From Apiospora phragmitis (Eukaryota > Ascomycota > Sordariomycetes > Amphisphaeriales > Apiosporaceae), in NCBI GenBank assembly GCA_038363925.1, contig JAQQWL010000006.1:2274501-2338500 (forward strand): 64,000 nt of DNA. Direction: 5' to 3'. The notes below the pieces were generated by a model, which was given only the letters and a program-made list of their open reading frames with translations, made no database searches and was not told where the DNA came from. Below, in pieces: positions 49,278 to 60,848 of the stretch (position 1 is the first letter of the stretch; every line of letters starts with the position of its first letter). The position numbers and the translations under genes are program-made.

Positions 49278-49968
49278 CTTGATCCGCCTCGGCCAGGCCA
49301 CAAGGTGGGCACGTTGTAGTGTAGGGCGCAGAGGCTGTTATCGAGTAGGTAACTTGGGAAAGGTGCGTGGTGTGTTTGTGTAATCTGCCGGTAGTTATGC
49401 ATGTCGCATCTCTGACGAAGAAAAAAAAACGGGCTAGGTACTCTTGCTTAAATCAGACAGGTCGTCATTGAAGCGCTGGAAGGCTGGAAATGGCGGGGTA
49501 CTAGGTTAATTTGTTACCTGATAGCGGGGCAATCTTGGCTCCCAGGCTGAGGTCCTTTGTTGACAGCACGCCGGACTGGCAGGCCAGGAACAATGACGTC
49601 ATTGCTTTGGTTCTTGAACCGTTTCATAAATGGCTGCTTTGGTCAAAGAAAGCAGGCAGTTCCTGTGTGCATCTTCTGAGAGAGGACTATGTTGTATTGC
49701 AAATTAGTTAAGTTGTATTATCAGATTAATATGACTCTTGCAGAGACCGTTTGACGGAACCAAGCTTACATGTGGGATAAATATTGAACAAAACTCGTTA
49801 TACTACATGCAAGCTCTTATTCACTATGGACAAATCACCCCTGGGATTCATGGTGGTATTTAGAATCGTACAAACTGTCCCATAGAATAGGGGTATACCC
49901 TCCCATGCCAAGAGGACGCATGCCTCCTGGCCCTAACGCCCAACGTGTTACGGTAAAATCATCAAAGA
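49278..49968. other. Intergenic region
   Basis: About 690 bp between VPS27 and HBS1, both minus-strand. An A-rich run (aaaaaaaa) lies near 49420. No gene seen. Confidence 0.4.
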
Positions 49969-52349
49969 CTACAGATCGATCAGGCTTTCCTCCACCGCGG
50001 GCTGTTGGGGTGTATGATGTGGGGCCGACGGGAACGTTTCCTGCGTGTAGCCAGGATAAGCAACATTCGGGGGCTGGTACGATTGTGGCCCCTGACCTGC
50101 AGGCTGTTGTTGCCAGTATGGTGGCTGCTGCTGTTGGGGCTGAGGCAATGGCGCTTGATATTGCTGCTGCGGTTGGCTAGCCTGAGATGGTTGAGCCGGA
50201 ACTGAGGCCGGCGTAGGCGGGATGGATTGCCTGTTATAACTGGCGGGCTGCTGGAGGTTGGGATATGGCGAAGGGGCAGGGTCACTTGATAGGCTAGGTG
50301 TTTGACGGTCGTGATCCTGCTGCTGGTTGTTGGCGTAGTAGTATGCAGCATTGGGATCAGCAATGGGAGTTGTGGCTAGATCGGGGCCCCTGTTGACTGT
50401 GGGCTGCGCTGCGTGTGGGGGAGCATGGCTGGATTGCATTGCCTGCTCACTGGGTCCATAGCCGGAGCTACTAAATCGAGTCGGGGCAGAAGGGGCTGGA
50501 GCCTGACCCTGGCTCTGCCAACTCTCACTTCGCTGAATAGCCTGCTGTGGGTATTGGACGGGTGGCATGGACAGTGAAGCGCGTTTATCATAACCGAAAA
50601 ACTGCTGTGGCTGGGGGGTCTGACTTGGATGTTGGCTATAGCTGTGCCCTGGTGGTCCTCTGGCATAATCCGCCTGTTCGCCGGTATAGAAGCTCTCGGC
50701 AGGCCCAGCATGACTGGGTGCGCTGGGATGCACTGGTGGGTACGTGCCGGAGCTCTGACGTGGAGTGGGCAGATTGTAGCCACCAATGCTGTGTTGACTG
50801 TAAGTCTTCGATAATCTTTCTTCCAGCATACGATCATAATAGCGCACCACGGTCGACAGTTTGGCATGGAGATCGAGCAACGTGTCTGGATAAGTTAGTA
50901 TTCTCATTGCCATGTCCGTATGCGATGTACTTGCCGTGTTTGCTCATGGTTTCGCCGTAAGTTCGTGCAAGCTTTGGTCTCAGAGCCCCAATGGAATCGT
51001 AAAGCTCTTGTATCTGAGGCTCTCTGAGGATGGTACCGGGCGGTTGTGTTTGTAGCCGATCCACCAGCGTGGAAAATAGGTTGATGTTCTCTGCTTCGAC
51101 AAGGGACAGCTCATAGTCATTCCTAGGCAGAACAAATGGCGCACCAGCCGCTACTGGTTGGTTGCTGTTGGCCTGTTCTTTGAGCGCTGCGGCGTGCCTC
51201 TTCTTCTGTTCTTCCATGTCGGCGAGTGACGCAGCTATGGCAGCTTTCAAATCATCGTCTTCCTCCTCAGCTGCTTTGCTTGCCAGCGGTTCGGGGGTGT
51301 GGCTTTTGGCCTGATTCGTATTCGTCGTGTTCGGCACATATCCTTTTCCTAGCGCAGAGTGATTCTGCACTTCTTCCAAACTCATTGCCAGCGCCTTCTT
51401 GAGGTCCTCGTCGAAAGCATCATCGACCCGCGCATTCCGAGGCTGCATGACTGACGCGCTTCGATCTTTGTGGGGGAATGAAGGACTCGTAGGCGGTCGC
51501 TCTTGGCTCAGGTTGGGAGCTCCTTTGCTGGACCTGTCGGTCAGTTTGGCGTAGCATCCGTCGTCGACACGAACTGGTTGCATAATCCCTAGATGCGGAA
51601 GAGGAAGCGTCTTGGTAGAGCATTGTTGGTCGAAGCAATTTCCGCAATTACGGCAATGATGTTTGCGATTCGTAAAGGTGAAAGGGGTCCGGCACCGCAT
51701 ACAAACATCGGAATCTATCCACTCGGGCGGCGCGCTACTGTCGATCATACTGCTGGCGACGGTCATTCTGGGAGGAAACTGATACCCCTCCCTTTGTAGC
51801 GATTTGTATATCTCGTCAATGTATTTGAGTTCATATCGGTTCTCGGTGGCGGCAGCCCATGACTGTATCAGCTCCAGTATCTTGCCCCGTACATCATGAT
51901 TGACAGCAGCGGGGCCAACAGCGTGCAGGAGAGACACTAGGTTGTCCATAAACTCGCGGGACGCAATCTCAACGAGGAAGTGGGAGCCGCCGTTCTTGAC
52001 ACAGGTATCCGTCAACTACCCCGACATGTTAGCGGCACCGCTCTGGTTTGTTCACTCGTGCGGGCGGCCTTACGTTAAGCGCACTCAATTGTGTATTGGG
52101 ATTCTTGTTGCCTATGCGCTTCTTCAAGGACCGCATGGCTTCCTTAGGCTGGACTGTCTTGGATCTGATGACATCAGATATCTCGAGATTGAGCGGGATA
52201 TCCTCCCTGTGGGCGAGGGTGCGGTTAGTCGCAGTACGAGTTGTCGGGGCTTATCTGGGAATGTGATCTTACAAGCTACTGCTGGTTGCTTTGTCGATCT
52301 GATCGTCCAAGGCGGTATTAGCCGAGGACGACCACCAACCTCCCATCAT
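49969..52349 (-). CDS. VPS27: Vps27/Hrs, ESCRT-0 subunit (VHS-FYVE-UIM)
   Basis: Four exons, 52273..52349, 52074..52206, 50935..52015 and 49969..50885, give 735 residues in frame. A VHS domain spans ~residues 8-150 ([25 protein letters not shown]). The FYVE zinc finger follows with CMRCRTPF and the PI3P-binding RKHHCRNCG. Two ubiquitin-interacting motifs are visible ([12 protein letters not shown] and [13 protein letters not shown]), then a GAT-like helical region and a long Gln/Pro-rich tail ending EESLIDL, a clathrin-box-like motif. The protein sorts ubiquitinated cargo on endosomes. The third intron (50886..50934) starts with GC (GCAAGT) instead of GT. The gene is divergent from the DOA4-like gene, which acts in the same pathway. 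Confidence 0.93.
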
Positions 52350-53616
52350 CTTGCAAGAAGCTCTTCCTTCGGTCGAGGGCGCGGAGGCCTGCGTAGTGAT
52401 CGACCAGTAACCCGGAAACTGTCGCCTGTCGCGCGGAGAGGACGTGATAAGGATACGGAATTCTTGAACAGCCTGTAACGTGAGGTATGCGGTTGGAGAT
52501 GAGCCACTTTCTTATTGCACAGCAAATTGAAGAAGATGGATCAGATTGATGAGGTTGCGCAATTTGGGTTCCTGGTCTTGATGCAAGGCAGCCACATGAA
52601 GGAGCTGGCCAGCTTGTAGTGGATACGCGTGCTTTAAGATGTAAGGATGCTGCTGTGCAGTGGCAGGTACCTAGATTCAAGCTCCCCCGCCCTGTGACTC
52701 GGTGGCTCATCACTTCTATTACCTAAGGCTCCAATAGAGTAATTCTGCCTGGTAGACGTTTAGAACTTGACTACATTCTGACAGCCTCCGGCCGCCAAGA
52801 CATTATATTTAATGGCTGAAGGCACTTGGACTCTTATATGTGTAGCCAGAAAAGGGTCCCATTGATCGTTCGCACCAATGCCTCTTTTAATTGCATGTTG
52901 TACCTGGATATCTGAGGAAGGGCTGGTGTACATAGACGGGTGACGGACGTTGCTACTGTGGCTCCTACAAGGCCCTGCCTGGCACATCCACCAGATGTCC
53001 ACGTATTGATAAAGGTGTCAAGTGTGGCTAGAGGACCCAACTACGTAACTCACTTTACACTTTTGTAGGCACCTATAATCTAAGTAGATCGCGCTCTTAG
53101 CTGTACCCGCCAACCTGCCCAGCGTATCCAATGACGGACGCCCAATGTAGGGTACCGTTTCGCCCGCTGTGGTGCGCTCCGCCGAGCCCACGAGACGCCA
53201 GCGCTGTCAACCACGACGTGGAGTTGTCTTTGTCGATGGTAGATAATTTGGGCAGGTATTCGATCCTCACACGCACAAATCCCGAGCGACCTCTCCGACC
53301 ACACTGTTGGCATACATTGTCTTTACTGTTCGCAGCTGCTTAGAGCGTCTCCTTGACTGCATTCATACTTGTCTATTGAGTCGTCCGCGGCTTTGTGCGT
53401 TAGTCTCTCACGATCGCATTCCGCTTTGTCTTTCCCAAAGAATGCCGCTCCATTCCGATGCGTACCCTCACCACCAAGGCGATACGTAATTTATACTGCT
53501 GGCTTCGGATCACAGATTCGTTGTCACGCTTTGCCATAACTTCATCTAACATCTGCGACATGCCATTCGCATAACCTGCAGACTTGAACACACCCGACGG
53601 CATCACCACCAACACC
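52350..53616. promoter_or_regulatory. Divergent promoter region, VPS27 and DOA4-like genes
   Basis: 1.27 kb between head-to-head starts of two ESCRT-pathway genes. There is no supported ORF. Co-regulation is possible by arrangement, but no site was recognised. Confidence 0.45.
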
Positions 53617-56600
53617 ATGCCTAGCGCCTCAACGACTGTCGCACCCCGCGCCAATAGCTTCGCGACGCCGCCCTCAGCCAACGGCCACGGCGGCCGGAAG
53701 GGCCCTCTGCCGCATATCGACGATCTCACTTCGGTCGCCGTGAACTTGAACCCGCATACCCCGTTACGCAAGTTCCTCGAGGTAGGCGACAAGCACATGC
53801 GACAAGCCATCACCTACAACGACTTCCGACGTCCCGACTTGGCTCTCCAAGAGTTCATCACTGCTTTCACCATCGCTGTCGACAAGATCCCTAAGCATAA
53901 GGACTACCCGTCGCTCAAAACCGGGAACGGCGACCTAAGCCGCCTATACAACGCTCTCAAGAGCAATATTACCAATCACTGCGCCACATTTGACAAAATC
54001 AAGGACGACATCAAAGAAGACAATAAGAGGAGCGGGGTGCTACCTCGAAAAGGGTCTGATTCAGCAGCACTCTCGACACTTCCCAATGTGCCCTCCGCTG
54101 TGCCTTCTCATATGAGAAGCAGCAGTGCAAATGGAATCCAGTCGCGGGGTCTTGGTCAGACCAGTCAGGTGGCAGATAAGCAGTCTGTCCCTGTCGGCAA
54201 GTCAAAACCAGCAGTACAGCCGAAGCCACAGGCTCTCCATGGGAACGCGATTGGATCCTCGGTGAAGCCCGGCTCTCAGGAGCTGCTGAATCGCTTCGCA
54301 AGACTACGAGATCTTCAAGTCCCATCTAGTGGATCGCCCACTTCATCGCCATCCGTTAACGCTGGGGCGGACCAGCGACACTTACCGAAAATCGACAGTG
54401 CCTTACCATCAATGCCAAAGCTCCCCGACGCCATTTATAGCCCTGCCAGGGGCACCGTTTCTAGTGAGACGGCTAATCTACCATCGAGTACTCCAAGGGG
54501 TATGTTCAGTAGGACAAATTCCATCAACTCGGTTCCTTCGTCGGCGCGGAATTCCATAGATGTCCCTATTAGACCTACAATCAGCGAGGTTTTCGTTCCG
54601 GCCCATGCTTTGGGCGAAGGCAAGCCGTCGACATCAACGACTACCAAGGCTTATATTTCCGACAGCGAAACTATCACGTCGGAGGAGCTGAAAAACTACA
54701 TGAGCCACGGCTCTGCTGCCATTCGATTGTTGTTGATGGATGTGCGAAGTAGAGAAGAGTATGATGAAGGTCATATTTTTGCTCAGACCTCGATATGTAT
54801 AGAACCCTCGGTACTCGCCCGCGGGGGAGTGTCCGCCAGTGAAATAGAGGACAGTCTAGGCATCGCCCCTGATGAGGAGATGCAAGCCTTTGAGAGTCGC
54901 GCGCAATTCGACCTTGTTGTCTTCTATGACCAGAGTTCATCGTCTATACCGAAGCGGCCATCGGATGTTTCAGAGGAAATGGCGTTATATACTCTTTACC
55001 AAGCCCTGGTTCATTTCGATTACCCGATCAAATTGCGACGTCCTCCCAAACTACTCGACGGCGGTATTAACGGCTGGGTCGACCTGTTTGGGTCCCAGTC
55101 GCTGAGGGAGTCCAAAACCAACACCGTTGCTGCGCAGCCCCTCCATCCCCGGCCACTCCGGGCATCGAAGACGGGCGTCAAGACTCTGGCAGCTGATGAG
55201 ATCAAGACATGGAAGGAAGCCGCGGCGCGGAATCAAGTCGATTACGTCACATCGACAAACGACTTCCTCCGGCGATTTCCTGCTATCGGGGAACACCAAG
55301 AATCCATGTCTTCAGACTACAATGGGGCCGCTTCACACAACCATCAGTTAAGGGGCAGTAATGCGTTCGAGAATGAACTGCCGCCTGCCCCCCCTGCTCG
55401 ACCCGCACCCGCTCTCCCACGGACAAGCTATAGTGGTGTATCTTCGAGGGAGCCCGCCTCGGATGTCATTTTCGCGAAGTCAGCCCGTGCTGCCGCACCC
55501 GATAGCAAGCCCACGGGTCTTGTGAATATCAACAACAAGTGCTATGCCAACTCTTTGATCCAGTGTCTGTTGGCTTCCCCCGGCTTTGCTGCCGAGTTCA
55601 CCGACAAGGATTGGCCAGCAAATTGGGCTCCGGGAAAGGGGAACGACCCTCAATTGATGGCACGAATCTTGGGAAATCTCCTCCAATGGCTGTGTGGGAG
55701 GCAATTCGCAACATTAAAGCCAACCACCTTATTAGTAAGTGACGCCACGGCAATATATTGAACCCTGACAGCTGATGGTGGCTTAGAATTATAGCCAATC
55801 CCGTCATTCGGGATACAAAACCCCCGACGGATCCACAATCAGGTTTGGGGACCGTCATCAGCATGACCCTTCGGAGTATCTTGATTTCATTTTCCTCCAG
55901 CTGGCCGAAGAGACCAATCGTGTACGAGATATCTTGACACCCGCCGCCGATTACCTCCAGCCACGCGAATCTTACAAAAAAAGAAAAGAAGCGGTTCCCT
56001 CAACGAGTCGGCTAATTGAGGATTCCTGGACAGCATGGTGTGCGGGTAACCAATCTATTCTTGATCGGTACTGGCGACTTGGAACGTTGGACACCACCAA
56101 ATGCAAATACGATGGTTGTGACGAGGTTACGGAGGCATTTTCATGGTCCTACCATCTGACGGTTCCTCTCCACCCCCCCGGGCAGGACATGAAGGATGCC
56201 GGGCCTGGAAATCTTGAAAACCTCCTTAAGGAAGGCCCCTTCAAGCCAGAGGATCTTAACGTAGATGAAGGGTTTGACTGTGGCCCCAAGAAAGGACCAC
56301 TTCACACTTCCAAAACACAGACTCGCCATATAACCCGTCTACCACAGCTGTTGTGCTTACGGCTGACGCGCGAAGCCTCGCAATCGAGGAAAACGTTGCG
56401 TGAGGTAGAGTTTGAAGTTGACGACCTCGATCTCACTCCTCACCTGTCGCCTGAATTCGGGCGCACCACTAATCTCTCAGATGAGGATGGCTTCAGCGTG
56501 AAACCAATATACGATCTCTACGGCGTCATATCGCATAGGGGCAATAGTTTGAGTGCTGGACATTATATCTCATATGTCCGGCAGGGACCAACCCATACCT

Positions 56601-56758
56601 GGTTCGAATGCAACGATGAAGTGGTCACAGAGAGACCACTTGAGGAATTGAGGCGGGCTTGGTTCAACCGCTCGACTCACTTTGATCCCCTGATGCTCTT
56701 CTATAAGCGGAAGGACGTCGCATGGAAGTATGCAACACCACCGGAGGGAATGCAATAG
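53617..56758 (+). CDS. DOA4: Rhodanese-domain ubiquitin carboxyl-terminal hydrolase, Doa4/Ubp5/USP8-like
   Basis: Two exons, 53617..55734 and 55787..56758, joined by GTAAGT...TTAG; 1,029 residues, frame intact. I take the ATG opening MPSASTT because the longer frame upstream lacks ATG. Residues ~45-130 form a helical USP8-dimerisation-like domain (LEVGDKHMRQAITYNDFRRP). A Ser/Pro-rich linker leads to a rhodanese domain (~350-510: LLLMDVRSREEYDEGHIF). The USP domain starts with the Cys box LVNINNKCYANSLIQCL and has the His box LSAGHYISYVRQ. Doa4 removes ubiquitin from cargo at ESCRT-III on endosomes, and USP8 does so with the Hrs complex. Whether this is the Doa4 or Ubp5 counterpart is not decided by sequence. 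Confidence 0.9.
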
Positions 56759-57982
56759 ATGGCAATACCTGACGCGGGCGCGGTAAACGGTGGCGAGTGG
56801 CCATCCTCAGGAAGCCACATCTTTGTTACCTTAGAAGGAGATGACCATATACTATAATGCATCTGGGCGGCATGTGTAGGAAGTGGGGGCTGGGCCAAAC
56901 TAGAGGTCTTTAGATGGGACTCTTAACTGTAGATGGCAAGGAAGAAGAATTTCCAACTTGTACGCATGACTTTTTCGGACACTACTTTTTCAAGATACAT
57001 GTATCAATCGTCAGCGGGCGCTCAGGCCTCGGTAATAATTGAGTTTTCGGCACCTATCCTAGCTTAGGTCATGGATGCCTGTCTGAGTCTGACTGGCATA
57101 TGTATGTAACCAAGCGAACCTGGTCGGCACGTGAGGGCAGTAAAGTTGGTAAGCTTGCCCGGTCCCGGCAAAGGCGTCGTCTGTCCATAGGATACGCTTG
57201 AGGTCTGGAGGGGAAAAGGGGGTGGTGGCGCATTAAGACCCCCTTCGCTGGGAAATGTATATAGAGGCAGACCTGTTCCTGCGTTTGGCGCTCTTGAAGT
57301 TCTTCTATCCGATTATTGAAACGTGGATTTTGCAGTGACAGGCCGCCGGACCCGAGTGACCCGACCAGACCTTTCTTTAGGTAATCTTCAAGGATTGACT
57401 GGATTTCCCCTTCAAGTAAGTGCCGCCCCATCTGCCATCCCATAAGCCAGCCCCAAAAGCGACAGTCTGTTCAGCCCTACGATCGGTGCTACTGCAGGAC
57501 CACGTCACTGCTCGGTTTAAGTCTAGCATATCATCATCATATGACGATCGCTTACGCTGGGATGGGACGATGAACATTGAAGACGACGGCCGTGGATTTA
57601 GGAGATTGGATTTAATTTCACTGCGGTTACATCCCGCAAGCTTGATTGAACGGAACGACTTAACGAACACCCCTGACCCTGGACCGGGCACCCGGCTAAC
57701 CCATCTGCTCCATTCAGGACTTTTGGAGTCGACTCCGTTCCCGCGCAGCGAAAAAGCAAAAAGTGGGCTTGGCGTATATCCCGAGGTTTTGAGGTCGACC
57801 ATTGCAAGTTGCTTGTGACATCACGCCAGTATTTGATCCATCTGAACAAACGAAACGAAACGAAAATAAAAACGAATTCCTGCCCGCGGCTTTTCCCAAG
57901 ACTCCCACGCCCCTTAACGAGACCACCCACCCACCCACCCACCACTGCAGTTCGTTAAACCGTCACGTAACTCGCGCCCGGC
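56759..57982. other. Intergenic region
   Basis: 1.2 kb. Short minus-strand frames at 57069-57802 have helical-looking stretches but no start, splice pair or family feature that supports a gene. The right end (from ~57840) is the AC-rich leader of the acyl-CoA synthetase, with an acccaccc repeat. Confidence 0.45.
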
Positions 57983-60141
57983 ATGTCATTACCAACGCAA
58001 TTCGAGGGCGTCCTGCCCCTGCACATGGTCCACAAGCCGCCCTTCAGCGTCCAAGCCCCCGGCGAGCTCGCCAAGGAGGGCGAGACGGCGCCCTTCCGGC
58101 ACACCAAGGCCCGGGACGGCCTCATCGACAAGCTCGACCCGGACATCGGCACCATCTTCGAGCTGCTCAAGAACAGCACCGAGCAGTACGCCGGCAACAC
58201 CGCCGTGGGCACACGCAAGCTCGTCCAAATCCACAAGGAGGTGAAGAAGGTCGCCAAGGTCGTCGACGGCGAGACCAAGGAGGTCAACAAGGAGTGGCAG
58301 TACTTCGAGCTCTCGCCCTTCACCTTCATGACCTACGTCGACTACGAGACCCTCGTGTTCCAGATCGGCTCCGGCCTGCGGAAGCTGGGCATGGTCCCGG
58401 GCGACATCACGCACCTGTTCGCGTCGACCAGCCGGAATTGGCTGTGCATGGCGCACGCCTGCTCGTCGCAATCCATGACCATTGCGACGGCGTACGACAC
58501 ATTGGGCTCCAGTGGGGTGCAGCACTCCTTGGTGCAGACTGGCGCGAAGGCCATGTTCACCGACCCGCATCTCTTGAAGACGGCATCCGGCCCCTTGAAG
58601 GCAGCCAAGGATGTACAGTTTCTCATCTGGAACGATATGAGCAACACGCCTTTCAGCGACGAGGACATCGAATCTTTCAAGAAATCTAACTCGCACCTAA
58701 AGGTCCTATCCTTCTCCGACCTCCGCGCCCTGGGCGAGTCAAACCCCACGTCTCCTGTCCCTCCCAAGCCGAAGGATCTCTACTGCATTATGTATACTTC
58801 TGGCACCAGTGGCCCCCGAAGGGAGTGCCCATCACCCATGAGGGGATTATCGCTGGTATCGCAGGGCTGCACGCCGTTATCGCCGAGACCGTCTCCTTTC
58901 GTGATGTGATCCTGGCCTATCTGCCCCTGGCGCACATCTTTGAGCTGATCGTGGAGAACCTCGTGCTCTACGTGGGTGGCACCATGGGCTACGGTTCTAC
59001 GCGCACTTTAGTGGATTCGTCCATGCGAAACTGCGCCGGCGACTTGCGAGAGCTCAAGCCGACGATCATGGTGGGCGTTCCCCAGGTCTGGGAGACCGTC
59101 AAGAAGGGCGTCGAGGGCCGGGTCAAATCGGCAGGCGCTCTTTCCCGTGCCGTGTTCTGGGGCGCGTACAATCTGAAGTCGGCCCTCGTCACAGCTGGCC
59201 TTCCTGGCGCAACTCTTCTGGACGATCTGGTGTTTGGCCAGGTGCGGCAGATGACGGGAAACCGGCTCCGGTTTATTTTCAATGGCGCTTCGGGCATTTC
59301 GGCTGGCACACAGCACTTCATGTCGCTGGTGGTCGCGCCCATGATCTCGGGATACGGCTTGACAGAGACCTGCGCGAGCGGCGCGCTCGGCTGTCCGCTC
59401 CAGTGGACGCCCCACGCCATCGGACCGGTGCCCGCCTCGGTCGAGATCAAGCTCGTCTCCCTACCGGAGCTCAACTACAATGCTGAATCCACGCCACCAC
59501 AGGGCGAGATCCTGCTGCGCGGCAAGGCCGTGCTCAAAGAGTACTACAAGAACCCCGAGGAGACGGCGAAGGCCATCACGCCGGACGGCTGGTTCAAGAC
59601 GGGCGACATCGGCGAGTTCGACGCCAACGGCCACATCAAGGTCATCGACCGCGTCAAGAACCTGGTCAAGATGCAGGGCGGCGAGTACATCGCGCTCGAG
59701 AAGGTCGAGGCCGTCTACCGCGGCTGCACCTACGTCCAGAACATCATGGTCTACGGCGACGGCAGCCACCCGCGCGCGATCGCGGTGCTGAGCCCGAACG
59801 AGAAGAGCCTGGCGGAGCTGGCCAAGGGCCTGGGCGTCGACGAGAAGAACATGCACCGCGACAAGGACGTCCGCGGCGCGGTGCTGAAGGACCTGCTGTC
59901 GCACGCCAAGAAGGGCGGCTTGAGCGGGCTCGAGATGATCAGCGCGGTCGTGCTGGACGACGAGGAGTGGACACCGGCAAACGTAAGTCTCCGAGTTCTG
60001 GTGGTTGTATCGAATCAAATGGCGGGGGGGGGCAAAGCTAACAGAGTCATGTAGGGCCTGACCACGGCGACATCAAAGGTCAACCGGAGAGCACTCAAGG
60101 ATCGGTACAAGAAGGAAATCGAGGACGCGTTCAAGGCTTAG
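57983..60141 (+). CDS. FAA1: Long-chain acyl-CoA synthetase (Faa1/Faa4-type); one frameshift
   Basis: Two exons, 57983..59982 and 60055..60141. Exon 1 is 2,000 nt, one short of a whole number of codons, which matches a single missing base; corrected, the protein has 695 residues, the family norm. Motifs: the N-terminal VEV-like opening replaced by a short leader, DYETLVFQIGSGLRKLG, the AMP-binding P loop beginning YTSGTSG, LAYLPLAHIFE, ISGYGLTETCASG, WFKTGDIGEFDANGHIKVIDRVKNLVK and a C-terminal KVNRRALKDRYKKEIEDAF. It activates C12-C20 fatty acids with ATP and CoA. The break lies inside the P loop at the five-C run 58813-58817, and the sequence after it is in the next frame. A loss-of-function reading would hit an essential-type enzyme, so an assembly error is likely. 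FAA1 versus FAA4 is not resolved. Confidence 0.92.
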
Positions 60142-60848
60142 ACGATCTCTGGCGTTCGAATAGATTTGGGGTGATGAAATTTTATACACCTGTAGAATGC
60201 GACTGGCAATGATAGAAGAGACCTGGCTAATGTATTTGGGAAAGGGGGGAATAGCATGAATTTGGACTGGTTGCATCTGTAGGCTTGTATTTTTACTCAC
60301 TAATATAACCATCTTTTTAAACGCAACAGGAGTTGAGAGTACCAGGTGCCAGTGTTGCGCATCTGGTTTGAAGGTATGGTGGAAGAGCCCTAGACAGCCA
60401 CCCTGAAAGCAGTTGCTCAGTGCTGCCGCTCAGGACCATTCAAAAACTACGCGTCCTTGGATTTCGACGCGACTCCTTTCAGGTCTGGAAGCTTGGGCAG
60501 GAAGTCCACCACAAAGGCGTCCGTTGCCCCCCTTTCAGCTCACTTCGGCCTGGCCAAACATGAAATGCAATGCCTGGCAGCGAAGGCTAAGGACATCACC
60601 ATAGCTACCTAATCCAGCTCTTGGCAAGACCGATTTGCACCCATCATAAATACGCCCTCCATACGCGTCTTGTTTCTCTGTTTCACTTCCTCTCCTACAA
60701 CCCACCCACCTTTGACATCGCATGAAGCCACCCCACCACCACTCAACCCCATGTGTGACGACCGATATACCCTACCTCCAAAGTCATGACCATACCTCTA
60801 CCGCTGTTTCTTTCGTTATCAGGAACGCAGAATACCTCTCCCGACAAT
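60142..60848. other. Intergenic region and leader of the next gene
   Basis: About 700 bp. The tract 60786-60830 is pyrimidine-rich and ends in ATCAG, which resembles the acceptor of an intron in the 5' leader. No separate gene seen. Confidence 0.4.

Noticed and set aside
57069..57802. Minus-strand ORFs between the ubiquitin protease and the acyl-CoA synthetase
   Set aside because: A helical-looking stretch exists, but no start, splice pair or recognisable domain supports a gene.
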